From the NCBI RefSeq assembly GCF_025465935.1, contig NZ_JANLNV010000090.1, positions 62,001-126,000 on the forward strand: 64,000 bases of DNA. Direction: 5' to 3'. This document shows, piece after piece, positions 18,994 through 28,404 of the stretch. Under the pieces are notes generated by a model. That model was given only the letters and a program-made list of their open reading frames with translations, was not told the origin of the DNA and ran no database searches. The stretch comes from Pseudomonas sp. 7P_10.2_Bac1 (GTDB lineage: Bacteria; Pseudomonadota; Gammaproteobacteria; Pseudomonadales; Pseudomonadaceae). Positions within the stretch are counted from its first letter, which is position 1. Each line of letters opens with the position of its first letter. The position numbers and the translations under genes are program-made.

Positions 18994-19529
18994 ACATCAT
19001 TAAAACCGCTTTAAGCGGCGTTTTGATCATTGAACCGAAAGTTTTTGGTGATCAACGTGGTTTTTTTTTGGAAAGCTTTCAAACCGAACGTTATTGTGAC
19101 GCAGGAATAGTACAGCCTTTCGTGCAGGATAATCATTCACGCTCGGAATACGGTGTACTGCGCGGTCTGCACTTTCAGCGTACCCGCCCACAGGGAAAAC
19201 TGGTAAGTGTCAGTCGGGGATCTGTTTACGATGTGGCTGTTGATATCAACCCTGAGTCCCCAACTTGTGGCCAATTTGTAGGTGTAGAACTTAACGAAGA
19301 TAATCACCGTCAACTGTGGATACCTCCAGGGTACGCTCATGGTTTCTGTGTGCTCAGTAACGTTGCGGACTTCCACTATAAGTGTACTGAATTGTACTAT
19401 CCAGAAGATGAAGGTGGTCTAATCTGGAATGATCCTGAAGTAAGGATACCTTGGCCTGTCAGCAATCCAAAACTTTCTACAAAAGACCAATGCAACCCTA
19501 CTCTTCAGAAACTGTTAAAAAATAGCTAA
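18990..19529 (+). CDS. rmlC: dTDP-4-dehydrorhamnose 3,5-epimerase
   Basis: A 179-residue cupin-fold epimerase with FVQDNHSRSEYGVLRGLHFQ (catalytic His) and WIPPGYAHGFCVLS. It starts with GTG overlapping the rmlA stop by four bases. The final reductase RmlD is not encoded in the window. Confidence 0.95.
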   Translation: MNIIKTALSGVLIIEPKVFGDQRGFFLESFQTERYCDAGIVQPFVQDNHSRSEYGVLRGLHFQRTRPQGKLVSVSRGSVYDVAVDINPESPTCGQFVGVELNEDNHRQLWIPPGYAHGFCVLSNVADFHYKCTELYYPEDEGGLIWNDPEVRIPWPVSNPKLSTKDQCNPTLQKLLKNS

Positions 19530-19909
19530 ATTACCTTGGTCTTCGAGCAATGTCCCGGGCATCGTAGGCTTTCATGAATGCCTCCAATGCATTTATGCTC
19601 CGAGCATCCACGATCTGTTGCGATAGGATCGGTGCAAGGATGACTATGGAAATACGGTCTTGATCACGCCTAACATAGCACTAGAAACTACCAAGGCAAA
19701 AATGTTATAAAACGTCAGCTCATAAAACCTCAATACACAGGTATTCTTGAGTTGATATTGCAATTAGAATGCTTCTGAAGTCGTTCGTGCTGGGTTAGGC
19801 ACTGTGCATTGTCAGTGCTCCACCGCACGAAGCGTCCGACAGTTCACAACTTCAGCTGCATCCTCCGGTATCACAGCCACTACAGCTGATCTATCAAAAG
19901 GATTTTTCA
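19530..19909 (+). other. 380-bp gap between sugar genes and export genes
   Basis: No gene is supported. Short protein-like text on the minus strand (about 19545-19740) is split over two frames and ends in a stop, so it may be a relic of a displaced gene that I cannot identify. A promoter for the gfcA-wza genes is expected here, but no convincing -35/-10 pair is visible. Confidence 0.4.
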
Positions 19910-20227
19910 ATGAACAAATTTATCATTTCCGCTCTAGCACTGGCTCTGAGCACTTCTGCAATTGCAGCTGAAGCCCCAGCGTCTGCTGCGTCTGCTGCCT
20001 CCTCTGATGTCGCTGCACCAGCCGCCGGTTCTGAGGCTTCTTTGGCCACCACTACTGGCGTCCTGGGTGGCGTAAGCACAGCTACAGCCGTAGGCGTAGG
20101 TGTTGCTTTCGCAGCAGGCGCTGCAGCAATTTCCTCCAGCGGCGGCGGTGGCGGTGGTAGCAACGGCGGCACTACTGGAACCACAGGCACTACAGGAACA
20201 ACTGGCACTACCGGTACTACTCGCTAA
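19910..20227 (+). CDS. gfcA: GfcA-like small Thr/Gly-rich exported protein
   Basis: A 105-residue protein with an N-terminal signal sequence (KFIISALALALSTSAIAA), an Ala/Ser-rich middle, a hydrophobic glycine-zipper segment (about 50-75) and a tail of repeated Gly-Thr-Thr ending in Arg. E. coli GfcA (YmcD), first gene of the group 4 capsule operon, has the same architecture, including the Thr-rich, Arg-terminal tail. AAGGA lies upstream. The function is unknown even in E. coli. The tail is coded by a nine-base imperfect tandem repeat that could vary in length. Confidence 0.7.
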   Translation: MNKFIISALALALSTSAIAAEAPASAASAASSDVAAPAAGSEASLATTTGVLGGVSTATAVGVGVAFAAGAAAISSSGGGGGGSNGGTTGTTGTTGTTGTTGTTR

Positions 20228-20309
20228 GTCCCTGCCAGATCGATCGAACTAACCACCTGGATCCCTCCAGGTCTTTGATTTTGATGTGTTTCTTTTACAA
20301 GTGTCCCCA

Positions 20310-21428
20310 ATGATGATTCGTAGTTTGTCGCTCGCGGTACTTGCAGGGTTCGCCCTGCAAGGTTGTATGTTTTCCCCCGGTCAATATCTGGATACCAGTG
20401 AGATCGGTACTGAAGGCTCACCAGAAAGCAGTCGAGTTGAGTTGATTCCGATCACTCCTAAACTCATTGCTCAAAACGCAGCGACCTACGTTTCTAGCTC
20501 GGTGCCAGCAGAACTGCTGGCATTCAAGCCTCAGGCCTACAAAATTGGTCCTAACGACGTGCTGTACATCACCGTTTGGGATCACCCCGAACTGACAGCG
20601 CCCTCTGGTCCACAACAGCAAATTGACGCAAACGGGCGCCTGGTTCGACCAGATGGCACTATCTTCTATCCTTATATCGGCAACGTTGAGGCTGCTGGAA
20701 AAAGCATTGAAGAGCTCCGTACCATCATTGCGCACCGTCTAGCACAGTACATCGACAGCCCCCAAGTCGATTTAAACGTTTTGCGTTTTGCCAGCCAAAA
20801 AGCGATTGTAACTGGTGCTGTGATCAAAGCAGGTCCGATGCCAATCACTACTACACCTGTAAGCATCGTTGAAGCATTGGGAGCTGCGGAAGTAGACCCC
20901 CTGAATGCAGATTTATCCGGCCTAAGACTAACTAGAGATGGCCATGAGTATTTGCTGAATATGGATGCGCTCAATACAGCAAATGGCTCACAACTTCATA
21001 ATATTTATTTACGAGACGGCGATCAATTGTACTTACCTTACAATGATCGTAAAAAAATATATGTGATGGGTGAAGTTCTTGCACCTCAAGCAATTAGATT
21101 CAAAACTAAAAACTTAAATCTAGCTGATGTTGTTGGATCCGTAGGTGGCTTAAATCAAGCGACTTCTAACGGTAATGCTTTATTTGTGATTCGAGGCGCT
21201 AGTAACTTAGAAACAGAGCCGGCCAAAGTTTATCAATTGGATGCCCAGTCTCCTGTAGCTCTCGCTATTGCAACGCAATTCGAACTTAAACCACAGGATA
21301 TTGTTTACGTTGGTCCAGCTCAGGTGACACGCTGGAACCGCCTGATCAGCCAATTGCTACCGTCAGCAACTATTCTAGGAACAGGCGCGTCTGCTACTAA
21401 TAATCTCAGTGAAGCCAATAGCCGATAA
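20310..21428 (+). CDS. wza: Polysaccharide export lipoprotein (Wza/GfcE type)
   Basis: An outer-membrane export channel protein. From ATG 20310, it has a lipoprotein signal with the cleavage Cys at residue 19 (AGFALQGC), a polysaccharide export (PES) domain beginning YKIGPNDVLYITVWDHPELT, and SLBB domains (IVTGAVIKAGPMPITTTPVSIVEALG, then KKIYVMGEVLAPQAI). The frame is open to a GTG at 20286, but the ATG pair at 20310/20313 gives a better signal peptide. It would form the outer-membrane exit for the polymer, working with the Etk-like co-polymerase encoded 13 kb upstream. Confidence 0.92.
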   Translation: MMIRSLSLAVLAGFALQGCMFSPGQYLDTSEIGTEGSPESSRVELIPITPKLIAQNAATYVSSSVPAELLAFKPQAYKIGPNDVLYITVWDHPELTAPSGPQQQIDANGRLVRPDGTIFYPYIGNVEAAGKSIEELRTIIAHRLAQYIDSPQVDLNVLRFASQKAIVTGAVIKAGPMPITTTPVSIVEALGAAEVDPLNADLSGLRLTRDGHEYLLNMDALNTANGSQLHNIYLRDGDQLYLPYNDRKKIYVMGEVLAPQAIRFKTKNLNLADVVGSVGGLNQATSNGNALFVIRGASNLETEPAKVYQLDAQSPVALAIATQFELKPQDIVYVGPAQVTRWNRLISQLLPSATILGTGASATNNLSEANSR

Positions 21429-21441
21429 GGTTTGAGTCGTA

Positions 21442-22101
21442 TTGAATACTTTTCGTAACCGTTCATGCCTGGTGGCATGTCTGTGGCTGTGTGGTTGCAG
21501 CCCACTAATGAAAGGTTCGATTGATACCTTTAAAGCCGCCGTTCAGGGCCCCGCCCCATTACACCTAACAAAGGCGGATGTTGCTGCTGTGCCGTATGCA
21601 CAAATCAAGGTCACCACCCCTTCAAGCGAAGGGGTGATGGCAAAGCTTCGTCAACAGGGCGATCTGCAGTTTTGGGTCGCTTCCGGTAAGCAAGTTTTGC
21701 TGATGCGAAACGGTTTTGTAGTGCGAACGGTGGGTCTAGAGCCTGGTCTTGACGGCACTCGCTTTAGCGGTGAATCTCCGTTCAAGCGTGGGCTACAGCA
21801 TGTCACTGAAGGCGAAACCAGCACACGCTTTATAGATATCTACCAGGGTAAACAAGTTGGTTTAGAAGTTAATAGTCGCTTCAATATAAAAGGACTAGAG
21901 ACCGTAACCATTATTGGCAAGACACTGACTCTACAGCGGATCGATGAAAAATTTGAAATCCCCGCACTAAGCGTGAAAGGCACAAATCGCTATTGGATCC
22001 AGCCGGATGACGGATTGATATTGCAAAGCGAACAATATGTAACCCCTGAATTATTTCTGACTATTGTGCACTTACGATCCGACTGGGAGCTAACCCGGTG
22101 A
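21442..22101 (+). CDS. gfcB: GfcB/YmcC-family lipoprotein
   Basis: A 219-residue lipoprotein with a lipobox (LWLCGC, Cys19) and the YjbF/GfcB-type beta-rich domain (MRNGFVVRTVGLEPGLDGTRF, DRYWIQPDDG-like C-terminal part). In E. coli, gfcB is essential for group 4 capsule secretion. The start is TTG at 21442 with a distant AAGG, so the start is somewhat uncertain. Confidence 0.8.
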   Translation: MNTFRNRSCLVACLWLCGCSPLMKGSIDTFKAAVQGPAPLHLTKADVAAVPYAQIKVTTPSSEGVMAKLRQQGDLQFWVASGKQVLLMRNGFVVRTVGLEPGLDGTRFSGESPFKRGLQHVTEGETSTRFIDIYQGKQVGLEVNSRFNIKGLETVTIIGKTLTLQRIDEKFEIPALSVKGTNRYWIQPDDGLILQSEQYVTPELFLTIVHLRSDWELTR

Positions 22102-22865
22102 GTTATTTGAAAAAGCTGACACTGTGTCTGCTACTAAGCCATGCAATGTTCAGCCAAGCTGCAATCTCCGTAAGTGGAGATGTTCTCAATCCTGGGGTCG
22201 TAGCGTACACCCCAGGAATCCGTTTACTGGACGTTATGGAGCATGCCAAGCCGAATCCGGAAAGCTATTGGCTTGCCGCAGCCTGGTTGCACCATCCGCT
22301 CCTAGAACAACAGACGCGCCTGAAGGTTGGTGTTCTGTTCGACCTAAAAATGCTGCAACGCGGCGCTTTGCTAAATAATAAAATGGGGTTGGCAGCTCTT
22401 GCTGCGCATCTTCATGATGAAGTTTCTCAGCTACCCGTAACAGGCCGTAAGGTTGCTGTACTTGATCCTGTTGCATTAGAGGTAGGTTTTGCTCGTAATT
22501 ATGTTCTCTATGATGGCGATAGCCTAATTTACCCAAGTCGAATCAATACGGTTACAGTTGTTGGAGCGGTGCCAGAGCCTTGCACCCTGCCCTATCAACC
22601 GCAACAAGAAGCGCGTGATTACCTTGAGAACTGCCCATCATTGGATGAAGCAGAAGCCGATTACATTTGGCTAATCCATCCAGACGGTAACTATCAACGC
22701 GTCGCTATAGCGGCTTGGAATCGTCAAGATGGTGTGTATGCTGCTGCCGGAAGTACAATTCTTGTGCCTGTACGCAACGATAATCCTGATTTACCCACGC
22801 CTGATTTGAATGAGCAGTTGGCGCAATTTCTCGCCACTCAACCGCTGGCTGAGGTTGCACCTTGA
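22098..22865 (+). CDS. gfcC: GfcC/YmcB-family periplasmic capsule protein
   Basis: A 255-residue protein with a cleavable signal peptide (LCLLLSHAMFSQA) and a domain starting ISVSGDVLNPGVVAYTPGIRLLDVM, as in GfcC, whose fold resembles the SLBB/beta-grasp domains of Wza. GTG start overlaps the gfcB stop by four bases. It probably interacts with Wza or GfcD in the periplasm, by analogy. Confidence 0.8.
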   Translation: MSYLKKLTLCLLLSHAMFSQAAISVSGDVLNPGVVAYTPGIRLLDVMEHAKPNPESYWLAAAWLHHPLLEQQTRLKVGVLFDLKMLQRGALLNNKMGLAALAAHLHDEVSQLPVTGRKVAVLDPVALEVGFARNYVLYDGDSLIYPSRINTVTVVGAVPEPCTLPYQPQQEARDYLENCPSLDEAEADYIWLIHPDGNYQRVAIAAWNRQDGVYAAAGSTILVPVRNDNPDLPTPDLNEQLAQFLATQPLAEVAP

Positions 22866-24952
22866 AGTTACGTTTTGTTGTAGTCGCCTTATTACCGTAT
22901 GGCTTGGTACATGCGGAGCCGCGTTATACCCAGAATGATTTCGGTGGCGTAGGTTTGTTACAAACACCAACCGCACGTATGGCACCTGCTGGTGAGTTGA
23001 GCCTGAATGCCAATCGCACAGATCCTTACTCGCGTTATAGCCTTTCGTTGCAACCACTGGATTGGTTAGAAGGGACATTTCGTTATACCGCAATTACTAA
23101 CCGTCCCTATGGTCCGGAATCATTTAGCGGTAATCAAAGCTATAAAGACAAATCGGTGGATGTTAAAGCTCGATTATTAAAAGAAAACCATTGGCTCCCC
23201 GAAGTAGCACTAGGCTTTCGTGATGTCGGTGGTACAGGCTTATTCTCTAGTGAATACTTTGTAGCTAACAAACGCTATAAAGACTTAGATTTTAGTCTGG
23301 GTTTAGCATGGGGTTATATTGGCAACCGAGGAGACTTCAAAAATCCACTTGGTTATATAGATAATCGGTTTGATAGACGCCCATTTAATACAACCGCAGG
23401 TACTGCTGGCGAAGTTAGTACAAGTTCTTATTTTCGAGGAAAACCCGGAATATTTGGAGGTATTGGGTACCAAACCCCTTGGTCGCCACTAAGTGTGAAA
23501 ATTGAATTTGACGGGAACGATTATAAAAGTGAGCCTAGAAATAACAACCAGGTTCAAGACTCGCCTATCAATATCGGTGCTGTGTACAAGCTTAACGAAA
23601 ACGTTGATCTGAGCATAGGGTGGGAGCGTGGCAATACCGCACTGTTCGGTATCACGCTGCATACAAATTTTATTAGTCGAAAAGCCCCTGCCAAGTCATT
23701 TGATCCACCTGCCCAATCACTTCCGGTCGAAAAACCCGCAATTCCTCTTAATCAAGTTGACTGGGCGAGCGTGTCCAAACAATTAGAGGATAATGCCGGA
23801 TATAAAGTGGATCGTATTGCCCAGCGTGACTCCGAGATAATGGTATATGGCGAACAGTCAAAATATTTTTATGCGGCCAAGGGCGCGGGTCGAGCTAGTC
23901 GAATTCTTGACAATAGTGCCAACAACGATATCAAGTGGTTTACCTTGGTCAACAAGCGTTATGACATGCCTATAGAGGAAACGAGCATACCGCGAGAGAC
24001 TTTCCGTAACGTTGTGAATAATGAAGAAGATTTAGTTAACTTGCATCGTGCGACTGAGGTTAATCGGGCTGTTCCTCATACCGAAAATGTGCTCTATACC
24101 CAAAAAAATGATCCTTTCACATACGGATTCGGCTTGGGCTATCAACAAAATATTGGTGGTCCAGATGGGTTTCTGTTGTATCAAATCAGCGCTTATGCTG
24201 AGGGACAGTACCGCTTCACCCCTGGTACTTGGGCGAGTGGTGGTATTAGTGCGAACTTGCTGAATAACTACGATAAGTTTAAATATGATGCTCCAAGTGG
24301 ATTACCTCGTGTAAGAACAGATTTACGCAAATACGTGACAACATCGGATGTCACGATGCCAGCACTTCAACTCAATCGTGCCAAACAGCTCGACCAAGAC
24401 TTATACGGCATGGTCTATGGCGGGTATCTAGAGTCAATGTACGCGGGTGTAGGGGGTGAACTGCTATACCGGCCGATGGGGGAACGATGGTCAATTGGGG
24501 CTGATTTGAACTATGTGCGTCAGCGTGACTATGAGCAAGATTTTGGCTTGCGTGATTACCGAACTGTCACTGGGCACATAACCAGCTACACAAAATTACC
24601 ATTCGATTTAGATGCAGCAATCAGTGTAGGGCGTTATTTAGCCCGCGACTGGGGAACTACTATCGACATATCCCGAGAGTTCCCCAATGGTGTTAAATTC
24701 GGTGGCTGGGTGACTCGTACAACAGCCTCATCAGAAGAATATGGGGAAGGTAGTTTCGATAAAGGCATCTACATCTCGATTCCTTTCGATGAAATGATGA
24801 GTGTATCCACCATGAGTCGCGCGAATATTGCATGGGCTCCACTCACACGGGACGGTGGTGCCATGTTGCATCGTCAATACTCTCTACATACGATGACCGA
24901 TGGCCGCAATCGGGATGCCTTCTATGAAAATTTCGGAAAAATTACAGAATAA
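22862..24952 (+). CDS. gfcD: GfcD/YjbH-family outer-membrane beta-barrel protein
   Basis: A 696-residue protein with a signal peptide and the family opening GGVGLLQTPTARMAPAGELSLNANRTDPYSRY. The rest is amphipathic beta-strand pattern with many aromatic residues, as in E. coli GfcD/YmcA and YjbH. TTG start overlaps the gfcC stop by four bases. Its role in group 4 capsule export is needed but not understood; a second outer-membrane pore is one proposal. Confidence 0.85.
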   Translation: MKLRFVVVALLPYGLVHAEPRYTQNDFGGVGLLQTPTARMAPAGELSLNANRTDPYSRYSLSLQPLDWLEGTFRYTAITNRPYGPESFSGNQSYKDKSVDVKARLLKENHWLPEVALGFRDVGGTGLFSSEYFVANKRYKDLDFSLGLAWGYIGNRGDFKNPLGYIDNRFDRRPFNTTAGTAGEVSTSSYFRGKPGIFGGIGYQTPWSPLSVKIEFDGNDYKSEPRNNNQVQDSPINIGAVYKLNENVDLSIGWERGNTALFGITLHTNFISRKAPAKSFDPPAQSLPVEKPAIPLNQVDWASVSKQLEDNAGYKVDRIAQRDSEIMVYGEQSKYFYAAKGAGRASRILDNSANNDIKWFTLVNKRYDMPIEETSIPRETFRNVVNNEEDLVNLHRATEVNRAVPHTENVLYTQKNDPFTYGFGLGYQQNIGGPDGFLLYQISAYAEGQYRFTPGTWASGGISANLLNNYDKFKYDAPSGLPRVRTDLRKYVTTSDVTMPALQLNRAKQLDQDLYGMVYGGYLESMYAGVGGELLYRPMGERWSIGADLNYVRQRDYEQDFGLRDYRTVTGHITSYTKLPFDLDAAISVGRYLARDWGTTIDISREFPNGVKFGGWVTRTTASSEEYGEGSFDKGIYISIPFDEMMSVSTMSRANIAWAPLTRDGGAMLHRQYSLHTMTDGRNRDAFYENFGKITE

Positions 24953-25017
24953 AAAATAATATGCAGAAAAATATAATGACAAGGCGATGAATATTGGCCT
25001 ATCTATCTTTTGAAGCT

Positions 25018-25051
25018 ATTCGGAGTAGTCACAATCGCAGCTACTCCGAAT
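25018..25051 (+). terminator. Terminator-like hairpin after gfcD
   Basis: A perfect 11-bp inverted repeat, ATTCGGAGTAG (25018-25028) and CTACTCCGAAT (25041-25051), lies 66 bases after the gfcD stop and is followed by an AT-rich but not pure-T tail. The remaining 310 bases up to the next gene hold no supported gene. Confidence 0.6.
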
Positions 25052-25362
25052 GTTTATATTCAAGATGATTTAAGCAACAATTTTTTTATAATATGCAAAC
25101 TCACCTAAGTACTGAACTGCTATAACTTTAGCCGCGAATAAACTTCTCTTCAATTTAATTATTCGATAGCCATCTAAATACTGCTAGGCTCTATTATGTG
25201 TCATCATCTTACTTCACTCTAAACTTAAGAAATTGATAGACAGCTACATCCGCCCTAACTATTTCCCCTATGAGAATCAGAGTTATATCATTTTAAAATG
25301 TCAGACTTCTTGGAGACAGGAATGGCAAAAAAAGTAGCCTCTACACATTTAGGTTAAGTGAT

Positions 25363-26067
25363 ATGCTTTTGTCAGGATACAAAACTAATATTCCAGGTGC
25401 TTCTGTGCTGATTTTTGCACAATCAGAAATTTTGATTAATGATATTAAAAAACTGATATCATCAGATTTTCTGCACCTTGATGCCTCTAACCCAGCATTG
25501 AGTGACACACTATGCCTCAAGCAAGTCGATGCTGTTTTTTTCGAAATCAATACTTTAAATGATATCGATAGCAGTATTAGATGCATAGAAGAAATCCGCA
25601 AAACTAATCAATCGACTTGCATCTTCATATTGGTAACACACACTAAATCGTTCTCTAGCACTCAACACTATGTTTCAGGTGCTGATCACTGCTTAAAGTT
25701 ACCTAATGATCAGCGAGAGAGGCGGGCCCTACTTTCACAAGCTATACAAGAATCGCATTGGATATCACCTGTTCAATTACACCTCGATCGAACCAGACTG
25801 TTGCTGCTTAGTGCAACTAGAAAAATTGAAATCACATATACTGAAATGATAATCATCGACGCACTTGTACAAGCTCCTGAGCACGTCATGAGCCAAGACA
25901 GTATTGCTAAAACATTAGATCCGAATATTATTTTTTATGACCCTAGAGCCTTAGAGAAAACCATTAGTCGCCTAAGAACCAAAATTAAAAAAACATATAA
26001 TGTTGAGCTCATTCTCAGTGTTCGTGCTCATGGCTATCGCCTGCGTCGAGGAAGCATATCGATTTAA
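25363..26067 (+). CDS. Winged-helix regulator with degenerate receiver domain
   Basis: A 234-residue protein. The N-terminal half (about 12-120) has receiver-like strands and GADHCLKLP at the usual lysine-proline end. The phospho-acceptor position after strand 3 is Glu61 (VDAVFFEI), not Asp, so phosphorylation is unlikely. The C-terminal half (about 135-234) is an OmpR/PhoB-type DNA-binding domain (ALEKTISRLRTKIKKTYN, then SVRAHGYRLRRG). No sensor kinase is nearby. Position between the export genes and the priming transferase suggests local control of the locus, which is inference. Confidence 0.8.
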   Translation: MLLSGYKTNIPGASVLIFAQSEILINDIKKLISSDFLHLDASNPALSDTLCLKQVDAVFFEINTLNDIDSSIRCIEEIRKTNQSTCIFILVTHTKSFSSTQHYVSGADHCLKLPNDQRERRALLSQAIQESHWISPVQLHLDRTRLLLLSATRKIEITYTEMIIIDALVQAPEHVMSQDSIAKTLDPNIIFYDPRALEKTISRLRTKIKKTYNVELILSVRAHGYRLRRGSISI

Positions 26068-26171
26068 TCTAATACTTAAATCTTAAGAATACGATTAAAA
26101 TACATCACTGTATCTGGTCAATTAAAATAAGATGCTTGAGATTACGTTACGACTCATGGAGGAACCCAACA

Positions 26172-26813
26172 ATGAAGGTAATGCATACTGCTCCTGAAGG
26201 AAAATTACCTAAAAGCGATACCTCATCATCGAAAAAGCCAGCACCTGATTTTGAACTTACTCATAGCCCCCGACTCGATAACCTTACGCAAATTATAAAC
26301 GATAATAAAATATGGCTAACAGCGAAAGGGGGAAATAAAAAAAACTCGCTAGATAAGCTTTCACTTATTTTAAATCCATTACACTCTAAAAATCTAAATA
26401 GAGTCTCGGTTTCCGACTTGCCAAGCCCTAAAATTAATATTCCTTCTACTTACTCTATGTCACCGCAGACTTGGCTCTTTAATTTTACTACTCGAGAACT
26501 TAGCAAGGCCAATGTCCAGATTAAACTTACAATTATTGAGTCATTACTGATCAACACATTGACACTGAGTACTGAGCGAGTTTGCAGCAAACAAGAGCTT
26601 ATAACAGGAATCAATAAGGATTCAAAAAATTATAGCGGTCTCGAAATGTCACTGAGCCGATTGCAACAAAAATTTAGAGCCACTTTTGGCGAGCGTTTAT
26701 TCCGTTCGGTCCGTAACCGCGGCTATTGCTTAGTTCAGGATGTACAAATCGCTCAATCATCGAACACTCACTCACCGCTATACGTGAGAAAAATATCTGA
26801 GAACTCAAATTAA
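26172..26813 (+). CDS. Second winged-helix (OmpR-type) transcription regulator
   Basis: About 213 residues from ATG 26172, chosen because GGAGG (26158-26162) lies nine bases before it. The N-terminal half is Lys/Ser-rich and matches no domain I recognise. The C-terminal half is an OmpR-type DNA-binding domain (LTIIESLLINTLTLSTERVCSKQELI, LEMSLSRLQQKFRATFGERLFRSVRNRGYCLV). It lies 104 bases after the first regulator in the same direction; the two share their DNA-binding fold but not the N-terminus, so they may act together. Confidence 0.75.
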   Translation: MKVMHTAPEGKLPKSDTSSSKKPAPDFELTHSPRLDNLTQIINDNKIWLTAKGGNKKNSLDKLSLILNPLHSKNLNRVSVSDLPSPKINIPSTYSMSPQTWLFNFTTRELSKANVQIKLTIIESLLINTLTLSTERVCSKQELITGINKDSKNYSGLEMSLSRLQQKFRATFGERLFRSVRNRGYCLVQDVQIAQSSNTHSPLYVRKISENSN

Positions 26814-27015
26814 AAGGTACAGACCATGAATGCATCAGTCGTCACACTTTAAAATTTCGTAAGATCTCGACAACTTAAAACTGATAATCCTTTATTAAAA
26901 AATAAACTAAAAATCTAATGTCGAGTACCTACAAACCACACCAGAAGTGCTTGGTATTTTAAAATTTAATACTAACTACTTTTTCGCAATCAGACACTTT
27001 TACAAGGCTGATATT

Positions 27016-28404
27016 TTGATACATACACGTATAGATCGAAAATCCGTCGCCAGAGGGCTTACATTCTGGGGGCAGTGGTTCATTTCTATGAGCCTTGTTA
27101 TCTCAACACTATTAATTTTGGTCTACACCAAGAATGGAAGTGTTGATTTCCACTATCGCGCTGCCGGCATCTTAACACTACTTATATCGGTACCCGCATA
27201 CTCTGCAACTAATGCATATTACAAAAGACATAGCTATTTAAACGGATTACTTCGTCTCTTACTCGCCTGGACATTTACACTAACTTGCTTAAGCACCGTT
27301 GCCTTCATCACTAAATCCAGCGAATTATTTTCACGCGAAGTTATTATGTCTTGGGCGATGATCGGATATGCTATCCAAATCCCTCCATACTTACTACTCC
27401 ACTATTTGTCCCGACATTACCACGAGCGTAACAGCCATCATTACAATAGCCTTATAATTGGCTCGGATGGTGTTGCACTCAAACTAGCAGATAGTTTTAT
27501 TCAGCAAAATCACTTTCCATTAGTCGGCGTTGTTAGTGCCTCACCTTTTGAGGACGCAGAAAACTCGCCACTTATTGTTGGCGAACTCACACAATTGAGA
27601 GCACTTATTAACGAACATAACATACGCCGCCTTTATATAGCTTTATCACTACAAGACGCCCAACGTATAGAAGCTCTATATATCGACCTACTTGATTTAA
27701 ATGTCGACGTTGTCTGGATCCCAGATCTTGATAGTATGCTCCTATTGAATCATTCTGTTAGTGAAGTTGGCGGGCGCCCAGCCATTCATCTGAACGAGAG
27801 TCCATTGACGAGCTATCCAACTGCGGCTTTTAGTAAAGCGCTGATGGAGCGCTCTTTAGCTTTTATCGCAATTGTTTTTTTGAGTCCTTTATTATTATTG
27901 ATTGCGCTAGCAGTGAAACTATCTTCACCAGGACCAATTTTATTCAAACAACAACGCCATGGATGGAATGGCAAAGTCATACAGGTTCTAAAGTTTCGCT
28001 CCATGAAAGTTCATGACGATAAACATGTTCAACAAGCCAGCCGGAATGACTCTCGTGTGACAACAGTAGGCCGATTTATCCGACGTACGTCACTCGACGA
28101 ATTGCCTCAGTTGTTCAATGTCCTTCATGGAGATATGGCTCTTGTTGGGCCACGACCTCACGCTGTAGCTCATAATGACTATTACACGGGTAAAATCCAC
28201 GCTTATATGGCTCGCCATCGAATCAAACCAGGTATCACGGGCCTAGCACAGATCAGTGGATGCCGTGGAGAGACAGATACAATTGAGAAAATGCAAAAAA
28301 GAGTCGAGATTGATCTTCATTACATAAATAATTGGTCTCTTTGGCTTGATATAAAAATCATGATCAAAACGCCATTCACCTTGATATCTAAGGACATATA
28401 TTAA
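27016..28404 (+). CDS. Undecaprenyl-phosphate sugar phosphotransferase (WcaJ-like)
   Basis: A membrane enzyme that primes repeat-unit synthesis by transferring glucose- or galactose-1-phosphate to undecaprenyl phosphate. It has about four N-terminal membrane helices, a CoA-binding-like domain (SLIIGSDGVALKLADSFI) and a C-terminal bacterial sugar transferase domain with a further membrane-dipping helix (AFIAIVFLSPLLLLIALAVKLSSPGPILFKQ). Key motifs are LKFRSM, TSLDELPQL (catalytic Asp-Glu) and GPRPH. TTG at 27016 has AAGG eight bases upstream; the frame is open to GTG at 26947, so the start is uncertain. Sugar specificity cannot be read from sequence. Confidence 0.9.
   Translation: MIHTRIDRKSVARGLTFWGQWFISMSLVISTLLILVYTKNGSVDFHYRAAGILTLLISVPAYSATNAYYKRHSYLNGLLRLLLAWTFTLTCLSTVAFITKSSELFSREVIMSWAMIGYAIQIPPYLLLHYLSRHYHERNSHHYNSLIIGSDGVALKLADSFIQQNHFPLVGVVSASPFEDAENSPLIVGELTQLRALINEHNIRRLYIALSLQDAQRIEALYIDLLDLNVDVVWIPDLDSMLLLNHSVSEVGGRPAIHLNESPLTSYPTAAFSKALMERSLAFIAIVFLSPLLLLIALAVKLSSPGPILFKQQRHGWNGKVIQVLKFRSMKVHDDKHVQQASRNDSRVTTVGRFIRRTSLDELPQLFNVLHGDMALVGPRPHAVAHNDYYTGKIHAYMARHRIKPGITGLAQISGCRGETDTIEKMQKRVEIDLHYINNWSLWLDIKIMIKTPFTLISKDIY

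Noticed and set aside
19545..19740. Possible remnant of rmlD or another sugar gene after rmlC
   Set aside because: The text is split over two frames on the minus strand and has no RmlD motifs, so I cannot assign it.
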